This document shows, in pieces, positions 1-8,418 of a stretch of 55,087 nt of DNA. Both the position numbers and the translations under genes were made by a program. Every line of letters begins with the position of its first letter. Within the stretch, counting starts at the first letter, position 1. The notes beneath the pieces are model-generated. The model was not told where the DNA came from. It made no database searches and worked only from the letters and a program-made list of their open reading frames with translations. The stretch spans positions 1 through 55,087 of the forward strand of contig NZ_JAUSTK010000035.1 in the NCBI RefSeq assembly GCF_030812855.1, read 5' to 3'. This DNA is from Paenibacillus wynnii (lineage in GTDB: Bacteria > Bacillota > Bacilli > Paenibacillales > Paenibacillaceae).

Positions 1-64
1 CATCACAACAACTGGCAGTATACGATCCAAACTGAGACACGCCCTATTCATCCCCCACCTATAG

Positions 65-439
65 AGGACGGGGAATTACGGGCAATTTGTTAAAAAAGTA
101 AACGGGCAAGCCATTATTGACCTGTGGCTGGAGAAAATTCCTGCTGAGTATATGATAGCTGAGTTTGACCGGGGCTGGGTGTATGTGGGCGGCGCAGATC
201 CGGTTGATTATGTGTCCCGATATGCAGGCCGTGTGCCGCTTGTCCATATCAAGGATTTTAGAGCCGATCACAAAGAAACCGACCTAGGCATGGGACAGGT
301 GGACTTTAATCGAATCTTCGACATTGCCGATCAAGCGGGGATTCTCTACTATATCGTAGAGGAGGAAACGTACGCATCCTCCTCACTAGAGAGTGCTAAG
401 CTGTCTCTGGACTATTTCCGCAAGCTTAATCTGGTGTAG
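65..439 (+). pseudogene. Sugar phosphate isomerase/epimerase, C-terminal remnant
   Basis: The reading frame encodes the C-terminal part of a xylose-isomerase-like TIM barrel protein: GWVYVGGADPVDYVSRY, then GRVPLVHIKDF (the late barrel strand that carries metal ligands in this family), then a typical ending around VEEETY and SLDYFRKL. Similarity can be followed upstream to about position 68 (QFVKKVNGQAIIDL), where an in-frame TAG at 62-64 interrupts it. No matching N-terminal half is seen in the 61 bases before it in any frame. It is therefore either a broken gene or one truncated upstream. The first possible internal ATG is at 152. A sequence error at the window edge cannot be excluded. Family call fairly sure; pseudogene status less so. 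Confidence 0.55.
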
Positions 440-468
440 GTGAAATAGAAGATAGAAGGAGATTGTAC

Positions 469-894
469 ATGATGCGCTGTATAACCATACGGCAGCCGTG
501 GGCGACACTGGTTGCTCTTGGAGAGAAGGAATTTGAGACCCGTTCTTGGAGAACGAACCATCGGGGAGAGCTGGCTATTCATGCCGGCAAAAAAATCGAT
601 AAGGCGATATGCAGGCAGGAACCGTTCAAATCCGTATTGTCTAAACATGGCTATACAGAGAGTAATCTGCCGGTGGGAGTCATTATTGCAATAGGTTCAC
701 TGGAAGAGTGTTACGAGATAACACATGAAGGAAATGGTGGAGGTTGGGTCAGCGGGAACGAATACGATTTTGGGGATTATACCGAAGGTCGTTTTGCTTG
801 GAAGCTTGCGGATATGACACCTTTGAGCCATCCTATCCCTGTGAACGGGAAGCTGAGTCTATGGGAATATTCATTAGTGTTTTGTGATATATGA
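469..894 (+). CDS. ASCH domain (PUA-like fold) protein
   Basis: A small soluble protein of about 141 residues. The N-terminus MRCITIRQPWATLVALGEK followed by FETRSW and RGELAIHAG is the signature of ASCH domains, a PUA-like fold proposed to bind RNA or modified nucleic acid; some members are amidohydrolases on N4-acetylcytidine. Later GVIIAIGSLEECYEI and the WxL-type ending are also typical. An AAGGAG at 456-461 favours ATG 469 (or 472) over the TTG at 463. It stands alone between a broken isomerase gene and a strong terminator, so context gives no function. Family assignment is confident; the role is unknown. Confidence 0.75.
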   Translation: MMRCITIRQPWATLVALGEKEFETRSWRTNHRGELAIHAGKKIDKAICRQEPFKSVLSKHGYTESNLPVGVIIAIGSLEECYEITHEGNGGGWVSGNEYDFGDYTEGRFAWKLADMTPLSHPIPVNGKLSLWEYSLVFCDI

Positions 895-897
895 TTC

Positions 898-935
898 GGG
901 TCTTGCCTACTCCCAAAGGCGAGGCCTATTTTTTT
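898..935 (+). terminator. Rho-independent terminator after the ASCH gene
   Basis: An 11-bp stem (898-908 with 917-927, including G-T pairs) with an 8-base loop is followed directly by a run of T. It begins 4 bases after the stop codon at 894. Confidence 0.75.
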
Positions 936-1115
936 GGAAAAAGACACGAAAAATCGCACTATCCCTTCCGGACTCCGGCGCTGTTCCTCTGCGCTTTATT
1001 TCCTTTACTCTCTTTTCCATTTTTTAAAAACTCCATTATCAATCCTAAATATTTACAACAAATATCCTATATATTTGTTGTAATGATAAAAATTAACATA
1101 GAAGGAAGGTATTTT

Positions 1116-1808
1116 ATGATTGTAAGACTAGACTACACAGCTTCACCCTATTTAGAAATAAACAGAATATCTGTTATTGGTTCTTTTAATGATTATAAGG
1201 AAGATTGCGGATTGATGAGAAAATCCGGAAATGTCTGGTCTACAGAGGTGTCGCTTCCACCCGGTGAACACAATTATAAGTTTTTAATCAATCACGAAAT
1301 CAAGCTCAACGACCCTATGGCCAATCTGTATCTGCCTAATGAATCAGATGAGTTGTGGTCAACCATTATCATCAATGATCTGGATCAAAGACTCTATAAC
1401 AACGAGCAGTACACGGTTCATATTGATAGCTATGCAGTCTCGGGTATGATTACACCGGCTCCCATAAGTGCCAATAAAAAAGGCTTTCATTTATCCAGCG
1501 ATAAAATGGTGGTGGTTCGCCTGGGGTTCACAAACCTTAGCGGATTACATGCCGTAACCGCCCTTTGGTTCGATGCCCGCGGAGTGTTGCATGATATTGC
1601 GGAGAATATGCTGTGCGCTGATGAGGAATCACCGGACAAGCCTGTTTTTATCTGGTTCTGGCTGCCCTTGAATGACACGCAAAGGGAGTATCCAGAAGGA
1701 GTGTGGACCATCAAGCTGTTTCTGGATGGCAGCTATGTCTTGGAGGATCAGGTCACGATCATGAATGCTATTACTTATTCTTCCACAGGGCAGGTGTATA
1801 ACGCATAG
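1116..1808 (+). CDS. Glycogen-binding (AMPK/CBM48-like) E-set domain protein
   Basis: A 230-residue protein. Residues about 14-75 (RISVIGSFNDY, then GNVWSTEVSLPPGEHNYKFLI, then LNDPMANLY) match the early-set/AMPK glycogen-binding fold: the GSFN(D/N) turn, the PPGxxxYKFL strand and a closing P-x-A segment. The C-terminal half (about 110-230) looks like a second all-beta domain (VVVRLGFTNLSGLHAVTALWFDARG, cited here only in part). The start ATG at 1116 follows GAAGGAAGG at 1101-1109; the frame runs open further upstream to 891 without a better start. There is no signal peptide. No enzyme domain is attached, so it is probably a carbohydrate-binding or structural protein. The frame stays open across the terminator at 898-935, which argues against the longer version. 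Confidence 0.6.
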   Translation: MIVRLDYTASPYLEINRISVIGSFNDYKEDCGLMRKSGNVWSTEVSLPPGEHNYKFLINHEIKLNDPMANLYLPNESDELWSTIIINDLDQRLYNNEQYTVHIDSYAVSGMITPAPISANKKGFHLSSDKMVVVRLGFTNLSGLHAVTALWFDARGVLHDIAENMLCADEESPDKPVFIWFWLPLNDTQREYPEGVWTIKLFLDGSYVLEDQVTIMNAITYSSTGQVYNA

Positions 1809-1820
1809 GCACTTCAGACG

Positions 1821-1847
1821 TAGACACGCAAGTGTTTATAGTATAAT
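1821..1847 (+). promoter_or_regulatory. Possible promoter for the toxin gene
   Basis: TAGACA at 1821-1826 and a perfect TATAAT at 1842-1847 are separated by 15 bp, shorter than ideal. The GGAAGGAAG ribosome site and ATG 1866 follow closely. Confidence 0.35.
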
Positions 1848-1865
1848 TAGGGAAGGAAGATTATA

Positions 1866-3558
1866 ATGGCACAGATTATTGGAGCAGGCAGTAACAGCTA
1901 TTCATCCCGTTCAGTCACGAGTTCATCACCCAAAACCAGCAGTAGTACATACTCAGGCGCAAGTGCGCCTACGGCGGCAAAAAGCACCAACACAACCATC
2001 GCCGCAAAGGCACCGAGCGTACCAAGCTCCAAACCAGCATCCAACAGCAGTTCCGCAAACAACAATACCAAACACAGCTTTTGGGACTCCGTTTCTTCGA
2101 GTGTATCCAAAGCGGCGGAATCTGTAAAAAAGGCAACCGTCTCTACCGTCAATGCAGCAAAAACGACGGCAGTCACTGTCAGTAACAAGGTGCAGAACAG
2201 TGCGGCTATGGTTTCAAAAGCTGTATCAAATACTGCGGCGGATGTGAAAAAGAACGTTTCAGCTGCGGCAACCTCGACAGTGGACAAAGTGATGACAGGC
2301 GGCATTATCCACCGTCAATGCGGCAAAAACGACGGCGGTGATCGTGAGTAAGAATGTGCAAAATACCGTTGCGAAGGTGGCATCCGGTGCTTCTAAGGCA
2401 GCAACGCAAGTGTCAGCAGCCGTCAACAAGGTAGCAAGTCAAGTTCCAGCGGCAGTGAACAAAACCTTAAGTTCGGTAAAGACAGTCGTTGCCTCTGCAG
2501 CCACAGATGTAAGACAAGCGGCGGCTTCAACGGTAAATAACGTAAAATTAACCGCCGTGACTGTGAGTAAGAATGTACAGAACGCCGTAACGAATGTGGC
2601 ATCCGGTGCTTCCAAGATGGCAACACAAGTATCAGCAGTCATCAGCAAAACGGTGACTCAGGTGGCAAAACAAGTTGCGCCGACAGTGAACAAGACCTTA
2701 AGTTCGGTGAAGCAAGTCGTTGCCTCTGCAGCCACGGAGGTGAGGCAAGCGGCAGCTTCAACGGTGAACACCGTAAAAATAACCGCTGTGACTGTGAGTA
2801 AGAATGTGCAGAACACTGTAACGAATATGGCATCGGGTGTATCCAAGGCAGCAACTAATGCTTCAGCAACCGTCAGCAAGACCGTGAATTCCGCGGTGAA
2901 CGCTGTAAGTGAAAAGGCGAAGAAGATAAACGTAGCGGATACCGTAAATGGATTCCAAACAGGGCTGGATGTGGCCGGGTTGATACCGGGGGCAGGGGAG
3001 CTGGCAGATGGGGCCAATGCTCTGATCTATATGGCTAAAGGGGAAAAGGCCAATGCTGCGCTTTCAGCCGCAGCGATGATTCCGGGAATTGGATCGATCG
3101 GAACGGTAGGCAAACTGGTTGGCAAAGGCAAAGGATTGTTGGATGAAGGCGTATCGATGGCGGCTCATCTGGGCGATGATGTTCGTGCGGTTAATAAGGG
3201 TAAGGGTAAAATTGATTGTCCTGAATGCACCATTTCTAGGGGTAAGTATCCTGAATCGGCTCAGCACATTGAAGATGCTATCAAGAACGGTCAACCGGAT
3301 ACATTGACAATCAACCGTGGTGGGGCAAAATCCAATAGACGAGATTCATTAAAAGGACTTGAAAAGGTACAAGGTAAAGACCTAGATGAATATCCTCCTG
3401 CAATGTTTGGAGAAGGTGGAAAGGGTGCAAGTGTTAGACCTATATCACCGTCTGACAATAGAGGAGCAGGCTCATCAATGGGACATAAACTTAGACAATA
3501 TCCTGATGGAACTAAAATTAGAATTAAAATTAGAATTAGAATTAAAATCGATGATTAA
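1866..3558 (+). pseudogene. Polymorphic toxin with NucA/NucB-type DNase domain, frameshifted
   Basis: Two overlapping frames (1866-2351 and 2296-3558) together make one protein of about 563 residues. The Ser/Thr/Ala-rich N-terminus is followed by repeats of about 60 residues of the type STVNxxKxTAVTVSKNVQN, a linker with DVAGLIPGAGELADGANAL and AAMIPGIGSIGTVGKLVGKG as in polymorphic toxins, and a C-terminal NucA/NucB endonuclease domain (YPESAQHIEDAIKNG, INRGGAKSNRRDSLKGL, PPAMFGEGGKGASV, SDNRGAGSSMGHKL). The repeat pattern shows the frames join at about 2292-2296: removal of one base restores KVMQAALSTVNAAK. As written the gene is broken, although the second frame has a GTG at 2338 that could still express the toxic half. 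There is no classical signal peptide. The immunity candidate lies 37 bp downstream. Sequencing error is possible. Confidence 0.75.
3514..3549 (+). repeat. Six-copy hexamer repeat at the toxin 3' end
   Basis: Six hexamers of AAAATT or AGAATT occur in a row (the last is AAAATC). They encode alternating K-I and R-I at the very end of the toxin, just before its stop codon, beyond where the NucB-type domain would normally end (YPDGTK). This looks like slippage expansion. Confidence 0.7.
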
Positions 3559-3595
3559 GCATGGTAAAATTAATGAAACGAGGTGAAAAGAATTA

Positions 3596-4267
3596 ATGAA
3601 ATCATTGGATGAACTGATTGATGAATCAGAATCGGCATGGTTATTAGTACATGATTGGATTTCTAAGGCTACCAATAACGTAGAGATATTAGCTGTTAAT
3701 CAACTTGAAGCGAAAGATGTCTTGTATAAGCTACAAGTTTCAACTAAATCCTTATTAGGCGCGGTTGCATATTATACAGGTGGAATCTTATTTGAGAATG
3801 GTTGGCTACGTTTATTGGGTTCAGGTAGTAGTCTATTGCCGAGAAATTTGACTTCGTGGAATGGAATGGACTCGGATGGAAAAAGTTCGAGATTACCTTC
3901 ATCATTGTTAATTGCTGATGATGCAGTTGGTGGCTTCTTTGCACTAAATGGTGGGGCTTTCGATGGCAATGTTGGGGATGTATTTTATTTTGCACCCGAT
4001 ACATTGGAATGGGAAAGTTTAGACATGCAATATTCGGATTTTCTAAACTGGGCTTGTGTAGGTGATGTAAAAAAATTCTACGAAACTTTTCGTTGGAATG
4101 GTTGGAAAGAAGAGATTCAGAAGATGGATGGAGACAAGGGTATATTGATTTATCCATACTTGTGGGCGGAAGGTGACCCTGTTTCAAATCGTGCAAGGTC
4201 AATAGTTCCAATTGAAGAATTATGGAATCTAAATAAGATAAACAAAGAAAAATTGGGCATTAAGTAG
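3596..4267 (+). CDS. DUF2625 family protein, candidate immunity protein
   Basis: A 223-residue soluble protein with the DUF2625 pattern: SLDELIDESESAWLLVHDWI, then LQVSTKSLLGAVAYYTGGIL, NGWLRLLGSGS, LLIADDAVGGFFALNGGAF, VFYFAPDTLEWESLDMQYS, and FYETFRWNGW. The length is that of the family. It starts 37 bp after the toxin stop, with GAGGTG at about 3580 before ATG 3596, so the two genes form a cassette. DUF2625 proteins often lie next to toxins of this type. That this one neutralises the NucA/NucB domain is inferred from position only. The gene is intact, as expected if it must outlive a damaged toxin or protect against sister cells. Confidence 0.7.
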   Translation: MKSLDELIDESESAWLLVHDWISKATNNVEILAVNQLEAKDVLYKLQVSTKSLLGAVAYYTGGILFENGWLRLLGSGSSLLPRNLTSWNGMDSDGKSSRLPSSLLIADDAVGGFFALNGGAFDGNVGDVFYFAPDTLEWESLDMQYSDFLNWACVGDVKKFYETFRWNGWKEEIQKMDGDKGILIYPYLWAEGDPVSNRARSIVPIEELWNLNKINKEKLGIK

Positions 4268-4274
4268 ACTGCCA

Positions 4275-4316
4275 AAACCTTGACTGGCTTCATGCCATTC
4301 AAGGTTTCTTTTTTTT
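4275..4316 (+). terminator. Terminator after the immunity gene
   Basis: Stem AAACCTTGA (4275-4283) pairs with TCAAGGTTT (4299-4307), with a further inner TGGC/GCCA pairing, and is followed by a run of T. Confidence 0.75.
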
Positions 4317-4405
4317 GGTGGGGGCTACCCAGTGACGAATAAACCTATCATTCAACCAATAACACATATAACCCATGTAATAGGAATAAAGAATTTCCTT
4401 TTTAT

Positions 4406-4606
4406 TTGAACGCACATAAATACGACGAACAGTCTCACCAATATGGATGCGGCAGAGAAAATCGTCTACCTAGGGTAATAGAGTACAATGAACGTTTTGG
4501 CGAAATGGTGATTCGCGGCTTCGGTGATTTAGAGGTAAAGAAGAAACTAAACGAGATGTTTGAAGCGAGATACCCGGTGCAGGAAGGGCAGGGAGAAACA
4601 GCTTAA
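4406..4606 (+). CDS. Short unrecognised reading frame, possible cassette remnant
   Basis: A 66-codon frame opening with TTG at 4406 and holding RVIEYNERFGEMVIRGFGDLE, partly helical and charged. I do not recognise a family. There is no clear ribosome binding site, and it lies between a toxin/immunity cassette and a repeat cluster. It may be the tail of a lost gene rather than an expressed protein. Confidence 0.25.
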   Translation: MNAHKYDEQSHQYGCGRENRLPRVIEYNERFGEMVIRGFGDLEVKKKLNEMFEARYPVQEGQGETA

Positions 4607-4689
4607 TCCCCTTGTGCCATACCTACAAGCAACACCTGAGAAACTACTTTCTACTCTCTTACACAAACTTCTTGACCCTACCGAAAACT

Positions 4690-5001
4690 CGGAGGTAGTC
4701 CGTGAAATAAATGTATTTTATACACTTATTTCTAGCTTTTGGCGCTGAGATGTATGGATAGATGTACTTTGTGCAACTAAAAACACGAATATGCTGGTTA
4801 AACCCCGGAATACCAAAAAATAAGTGTATAAAGTGCAATTAAACACCCTAAAGTGTGCTAAGGGAGAAATATAAGTGTACGTTGTGCAACTATGAATTAG
4901 ACTATATATTGAAACCCATGTAGGTAGACGATTTGCCGTATTTGTCGAGGATACCTGGGGAGATACTTCTACTCTCATGCACAAACTTCTTGACGCTACC
5001 C
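4690..5001 (-). repeat. Dispersed repeat, family A (copy 1)
   Basis: About 290 bases are nearly identical, in reverse orientation, to 44906-45196. Inside are four related units of about 20 bp with consensus RTGTAyNTTRTGCAAyTA, at roughly 4708, 4762, 4820 and 4877. One end carries CTTGACGCTACC. A further partial end copy (ACACAAACTTCTTGACCCTACC) lies at about 4660-4682. Apparent proteins read from this DNA in both copies are translations of the repeat, not genes. Confidence 0.85.
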
Positions 5002-5053
5002 ATTTGGTGGGATTTAATACCACTAAATAACCCGATAGGTGCTTTATCCTTAA

Positions 5054-5079
5054 ATTAGAAGGAAAAATTCCTTCTAAAT
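5054..5079 (+). repeat. Single palindromic unit, family B
   Basis: TTAGAAGGAA and TTCCTTCTAA form a perfect 10-bp palindrome around AAA. It is the same kind of unit as the four clustered at 42968-43154. Confidence 0.7.
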
Positions 5080-5170
5080 AGTTGAACAATTCGGATTAAC
5101 GTTGCTATGTTTATGAGACGTATCATGCGAATCCGTTGGAAGTCATTGATCGGCTTTGAATCAGCTGTAA

Positions 5171-5380
5171 ATCAGCTGTAAATCAAAAGTTCAGTCTATT
5201 AAAGTAGCAGGAAAAGAAGTAGATGTGTCAAGAAGAGTGTACCCAATCGAGATAGATAAAGACTATGTGCCGAAAGGAAAATCTTCGTATGTTTTAAAAG
5301 ATGGGGGAAATAGCTTCAGAAATGACCCGTTGTATGAAAACGTGCAAATGAAGAGTAGTAAAGAGGGAAACCATGAATGA
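5171..5380 (+). pseudogene. C-terminal fragment of a second toxin-like protein
   Basis: After an in-frame stop at 5168-5170 the frame encodes about 69 residues including KVAGKEVDVSRRVYP, EIDKDYVPKGKSSYVLKDGG and SFRNDPLYENVQMKSS. There is no start codon with a ribosome site. The composition and the overlapping small gene after it resemble the 3' end of a polymorphic toxin next to its immunity gene. I do not recognise the domain. The direct repeat ATCAGCTGTAA at about 5160-5180 may mark the junction where the upstream part was lost. Confidence 0.4.
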
Positions 5381-5553
5381 GCAAATAATAAAAATGCTCG
5401 TAGAGTATGGTCAGGAAAAGGATTTTTTTGGAGGAGTGTCAGAAAAAAATTCATAATGTAGAAGAAGTGCTCAGGTGGAATAGTCGAGTTGAAATCTTAG
5501 ACATTCAAGGAGATCTTGGGGCTACTACTATCCCTCTCCTGATCCAGGCTTAA
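5373..5553 (+). pseudogene. Truncated, frameshifted immunity-type gene
   Basis: ATG 5373 overlaps the end of the preceding fragment (stop 5378-5380) and reads MNEQIIKMLVEYGQEKDF. A run of seven T at 5424-5430 then throws the frame off and a stop follows at 5454-5456. If one T is removed, the frame continues as LEECQKKIHNVEEVLRW and on to a stop at 5551. It is therefore a small acidic helical protein with a single-base indel, cut short where the opposite-strand gene begins. The overlap with the toxin remnant suggests an immunity role; this is inference. Confidence 0.4.
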
Positions 5554-5938
5554 TCCAATACTGTTCTTCATAGCTCTTAAAAGCTGATATATCCAACCCA
5601 AGGTATCTCCGCATGTGTATAGCGGCTTGCGCGGCAATCATATCATAAAGAAGCAGCATCCGGTCGTGATAGCCCCGGCATATGAATTTGGCTTCAATTC
5701 CGGTCTTAAGTCGTTGCTGGTCATACACCTTAACTCCTAACTTCCTCATTTCATTACGTATATCTCTTAAATCTCCAGTGGCTGCAGACGCAGCTGCATT
5801 AAGCATATCCAAATAGGGGGCAGGAGTCCGGAGATGGGCGGAAATAAGGCCTGCATCACGCTCGAAAGCGGATAAAATGAGTGGGAGAAGTACATAAGAT
5901 TTGACCAGTATATTTTCTGCACTTCCAGCCCTCTGCAT
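5528..5938 (-). CDS. Conserved helical hypothetical protein
   Basis: A 136-residue protein that looks mostly alpha-helical and soluble (SYVLLPLILSAFERD, YLDMLNAAASAATGDL, MLLLYDMIAAQAAIHMRRYL). I do not recognise a named domain. AAAGGATGG precedes ATG at 5938 on the minus strand, and the coding character is good, so it is probably a real gene. It is transcribed alone, away from the small gene at 6128. No function can be inferred. Confidence 0.55.
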   Translation of the reverse strand: MQRAGSAENILVKSYVLLPLILSAFERDAGLISAHLRTPAPYLDMLNAAASAATGDLRDIRNEMRKLGVKVYDQQRLKTGIEAKFICRGYHDRMLLLYDMIAAQAAIHMRRYLGLDISAFKSYEEQYWIKPGSGEG

Positions 5939-6127
5939 AGATATCCATCCTTTCTAAAATGGGAACGTATATTCCTATTCTACCCCGGTAATCTAAAAAT
6001 AATCAATGGTATTTCTAAACATAAGGATAATTGTGACATATTTCACACAAGAAAAGGGAAGGGTAGTATATATTAAAATTGAAATAAACAAATTGTTAAT
6101 ATCTCTTAGGGGAAGAAGGACGTAAAA

Positions 6128-6226
6128 ATGAAATATGAAGGAAATTTCCGTCGCGGGTTGGTATTTGGCGTATTCCTAAGTATTCCTTTATGGGTATCCA
6201 TGATTGGGTGGATCCAGCTTTTATAA
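6128..6226 (+). CDS. Small single-pass membrane protein (32 residues)
   Basis: GGGGAAGAAGG lies 8 bases before ATG 6128. The peptide begins MKYEGNFRRGLVFGVFL, is basic at the N-terminus, and then has one hydrophobic stretch ending in WIQLL. It is followed after about 40 bases by a strong terminator, so it forms a complete small transcription unit. Function unknown. Confidence 0.5.
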   Translation: MKYEGNFRRGLVFGVFLSIPLWVSMIGWIQLL

Positions 6227-6265
6227 ATTTATTCAGTTCTAACCTTTTTAATAATTCTCTCCTTG

Positions 6266-6312
6266 AACCAAGTACTGTTCTTTATGGACAGCACTTGGTT
6301 TTTTTTCGCAGG
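6266..6312 (+). terminator. Terminator after the small membrane protein gene
   Basis: AACCAAGT-ACTGT (6266-6278) pairs with ACAG-CACTTGGTT (6288-6300), followed by eight T. Confidence 0.85.
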
Positions 6313-6398
6313 TTATTAGTGATTGCTGGCTGCGTGTTATACTATTTTCTAATCAGAACTACTGTTTTGGACTTTTAAATAGAAGGGTGACAATCACA

Positions 6399-7340
6399 TT
6401 GCTGTGGAGTTTAATCGGATGGTTAAGTGTTATTGTTATAGCCGGGGCAGTGGCATATAGCGGATTCTTTTTTTACAGGATTGCTATTAAGCGAGCGCCG
6501 AAGGTGTTTTTAAGTACTAATCGTGATTTGAAGGCTAATCCTCCGGTTGCCGGTGCTTCTTGGGGGGAGGGGCAGAATTGGATATCCAGTCAGAAGATTC
6601 AGAACGTAGAGATCCTATCCGCTGACGGTTTGAAGCTTCGCGCCTATATGATCCCTTCCAGCCGGGCCGAGGGTCATACAGTGATTATCGCGCATGGTTA
6701 TTCAGGAAAAGGCAAGGATATGGGGGCGTACGCCAAAATATATGCTGAGCTCTTGGGCTATAATGTTCTAATTCCTGACGCACGAGGGCATGGGGAGAGC
6801 GAGGGCAATTATATCGGCTTTGGTTGGCATGAACGCCGCGACTATCTGCAGTGGATAAGGTATCTCATTGATAGAAAAGGCCCCGAGTCGAAAATTGTCC
6901 TCCACGGAGTCTCTATGGGAGGAGCAACGGTGCTGATGACCTCCGGAGAAGACCTGCCGCCGCAGGTAAAGGTAATCGTGTCGGATTGCGCCTACACTTC
7001 CGTTAAAGCTCAATTGTCTTATCAACTGCGGCGTATGTATCGTTTGCCAGGCTTTCCTTTTGTAAATAGCGCCAGTCTGGTGACCCGGTTGAAGGCAGGC
7101 TACTCCTTTGGTGAGGCCTCTGCATTAAAACAGGTACAAAAAGCAAAGGTGCCCATTCTATTCATTCATGGAGATGCAGATACCTTTGTACCCTTCAGCA
7201 TGATGAATGAGTTGTATGAGGCTTGTCGCAGTCCCAAGGAGCAATTCATCGTGCAAGGCGCCGGACACGGGACCTCCTATGATAGAGATAAGACTGGTTA
7301 TGTAAGTCGAGTTACAAACTTTGTAACAAAGTATATGTAA
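6399..7340 (+). CDS. Membrane-anchored alpha/beta hydrolase (YqkD-like)
   Basis: About 313 residues. One N-terminal transmembrane segment (LIGWLSVIVIAGAVAYSGFF) is followed by an alpha/beta hydrolase fold. Numbering from the GTG at 6387, the nucleophile is Ser176 in GVSMGG, the acid Asp265 in HGDADTFVP and the base His294 in GAGHGTSY; IIAHGYSG gives the oxyanion strand and PDARGHGESEG the usual loop after strand 4. All three catalytic residues are present. It resembles B. subtilis YqkD; the substrate is unknown. The SD AGAAGGG (6381-6387) is too close to the GTG at 6387, so TTG 6399 is the likelier start. Transcribed alone. Confidence 0.8.
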   Translation: MLWSLIGWLSVIVIAGAVAYSGFFFYRIAIKRAPKVFLSTNRDLKANPPVAGASWGEGQNWISSQKIQNVEILSADGLKLRAYMIPSSRAEGHTVIIAHGYSGKGKDMGAYAKIYAELLGYNVLIPDARGHGESEGNYIGFGWHERRDYLQWIRYLIDRKGPESKIVLHGVSMGGATVLMTSGEDLPPQVKVIVSDCAYTSVKAQLSYQLRRMYRLPGFPFVNSASLVTRLKAGYSFGEASALKQVQKAKVPILFIHGDADTFVPFSMMNELYEACRSPKEQFIVQGAGHGTSYDRDKTGYVSRVTNFVTKYM

Positions 7341-7359
7341 ATAGCCCCTGAACGTAGAC

Positions 7360-7396
7360 AGCGCCCGATATCCGCAAGTAGCGGTTATCGAGCGCT
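7360..7396 (+). terminator. Imperfect hairpin after the hydrolase gene
   Basis: AGCGC, CGATA and CCGC pair with GCGG, TATCG and GCGCT around the loop AAGTA, with small internal loops. Only a weak T-rich tail follows, so termination is uncertain. Confidence 0.45.
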
Positions 7397-7817
7397 TATA
7401 TGTTTCCACACACTTACCGTCCTTGAACAAAGGTCGGTTGTGTTCGTGTATATTTAATCTCCCGCCGTTCGTGAGTACGGGTCGTATAATTCCCTGTTAT
7501 TTCCACCAGCACTGTGGTGAGATAATCCTTCCAATACGACAAAAGCCCTACCTCTCTTTTGTCCTTGCGGTTCCGTAGACCGCGCCAGTGTGAATCGGAT
7601 GCTATGTGTGAATTTAGTCTCATAAAAAGGAGATTCCTGCAAAGAAAACGTAAGATTATGTGTCAGAATTGCCGATAACTATATTACAGTAACCCATCGG
7701 TTATCATTTTCTTAAGTAGGAACAGATATAGGGGAAATCAAATATTATATGAATATACCATATATTAGAGACAAATGCAAATAGTTAAAGCTGGTAGGGC
7801 TGGAAACGGGGGGACGA
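7397..7817. other. Intergenic region without a supported gene
   Basis: About 420 bases between the hydrolase and a broken HD-GYP gene. Short frames on both strands lack ribosome sites and recognisable domains. The AT-rich part at 7680-7790 may contain the promoter of the downstream pseudogene, but I see no clear -35/-10 pair. Confidence 0.4.
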
Positions 7818-8281
7818 ATGAATCTATATGCATCATTTCTTAAGAAGCAGATCCGTAATTACTTATTCGGCTCTGCTGTTGCGGTACTAGCTGTCGGAAG
7901 CTTACTTCTATTCTGTTCACTGGAAATCACGCCTGTAGAGTACCTAAGGTTGATCCTTGCAATTTGTGCTGCATTTGTAATTATGACTTTAGTGGATATC
8001 TCGGTATTTATGAGTCATATGATGGATTGACCGGATTATCGATCCCGTTGTATGGCCGAATTATCGCGGTTGCGGATGCTTATGATGCCATGACTTCAGA
8101 TCGTCCCTACCGAAAAGGGATGGATCACGATCGGGCGCTGGTTATTTTGGAGCAGGGTAAAGGAAGTCAGTGGGATCCTGAATTTGCCGGGTTATTCCTT
8201 TCCTACTTAGGTAAAGGTAAGGACTACAAAGTGAACAAAGAGGACATAAAGAACAAACCTAAAGAGAATGTTTCTGCCTAA
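7818..8281 (+). pseudogene. HD-GYP phosphodiesterase with internal deletion and frameshift
   Basis: The 5' frame (7818-8030) gives two membrane helices (YLFGSAVAVLAVGSLLLFCS and LRLILAICAAFVIMTLVDI). The 3' frame, open to 8281, gives the end of an HD-GYP domain: IPLYGRIIAVADAYDAM, TSDRPYRKGM, then LEQGKGSQWDPEF. The HD and GYP motifs themselves are missing; only a scrambled YDGLTG remains just before IPLYGR. A deletion has thus joined a membrane sensor N-terminus to the last 80 residues and shifted the frame. An active form would have hydrolysed cyclic di-GMP; this one cannot. Confidence 0.7.
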
Positions 8282-8389
8282 ATTTTATCCTTATATTTCT
8301 TGAAAATCCTTATTTGGGCTGGACGCTTTCTTCTTAGGTGCCTATTTTGTGAACTGGCCCTTAAAAGTGACAATAAACGACTACATTTA

Positions 8390-8418
8390 TTGAAGGATTG
8401 ACAGCAGACCGTTATAAT
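8390..8418 (+). promoter_or_regulatory. SigA-type promoter of the EET/ECF operon
   Basis: TTGAAG at 8390-8395 and a perfect TATAAT at 8413-8418 with a 17-bp spacer lie 41 bases before the first gene, with AGGGAGA just upstream of its ATG. Confidence 0.65.

Noticed and set aside
1898..2305. Long frames opposite the toxin gene (also at 2658-3017)
   Set aside because: They mirror the Ala/Val/Thr repeats of the toxin and have no start signals; the plus-strand frames match a known toxin architecture.
4718..5089. Open frame of 123 codons on the minus strand, with a similar one at 44849-45181
   Set aside because: Both are translations of the family A repeat in its two copies; the similarity is at DNA level, there is no ribosome site and the sequence is low in coding character.
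6190..6378. 62-codon frame on the plus strand
   Set aside because: It runs through the terminator at 6266-6312 and overlaps the better supported 32-residue gene in another frame.
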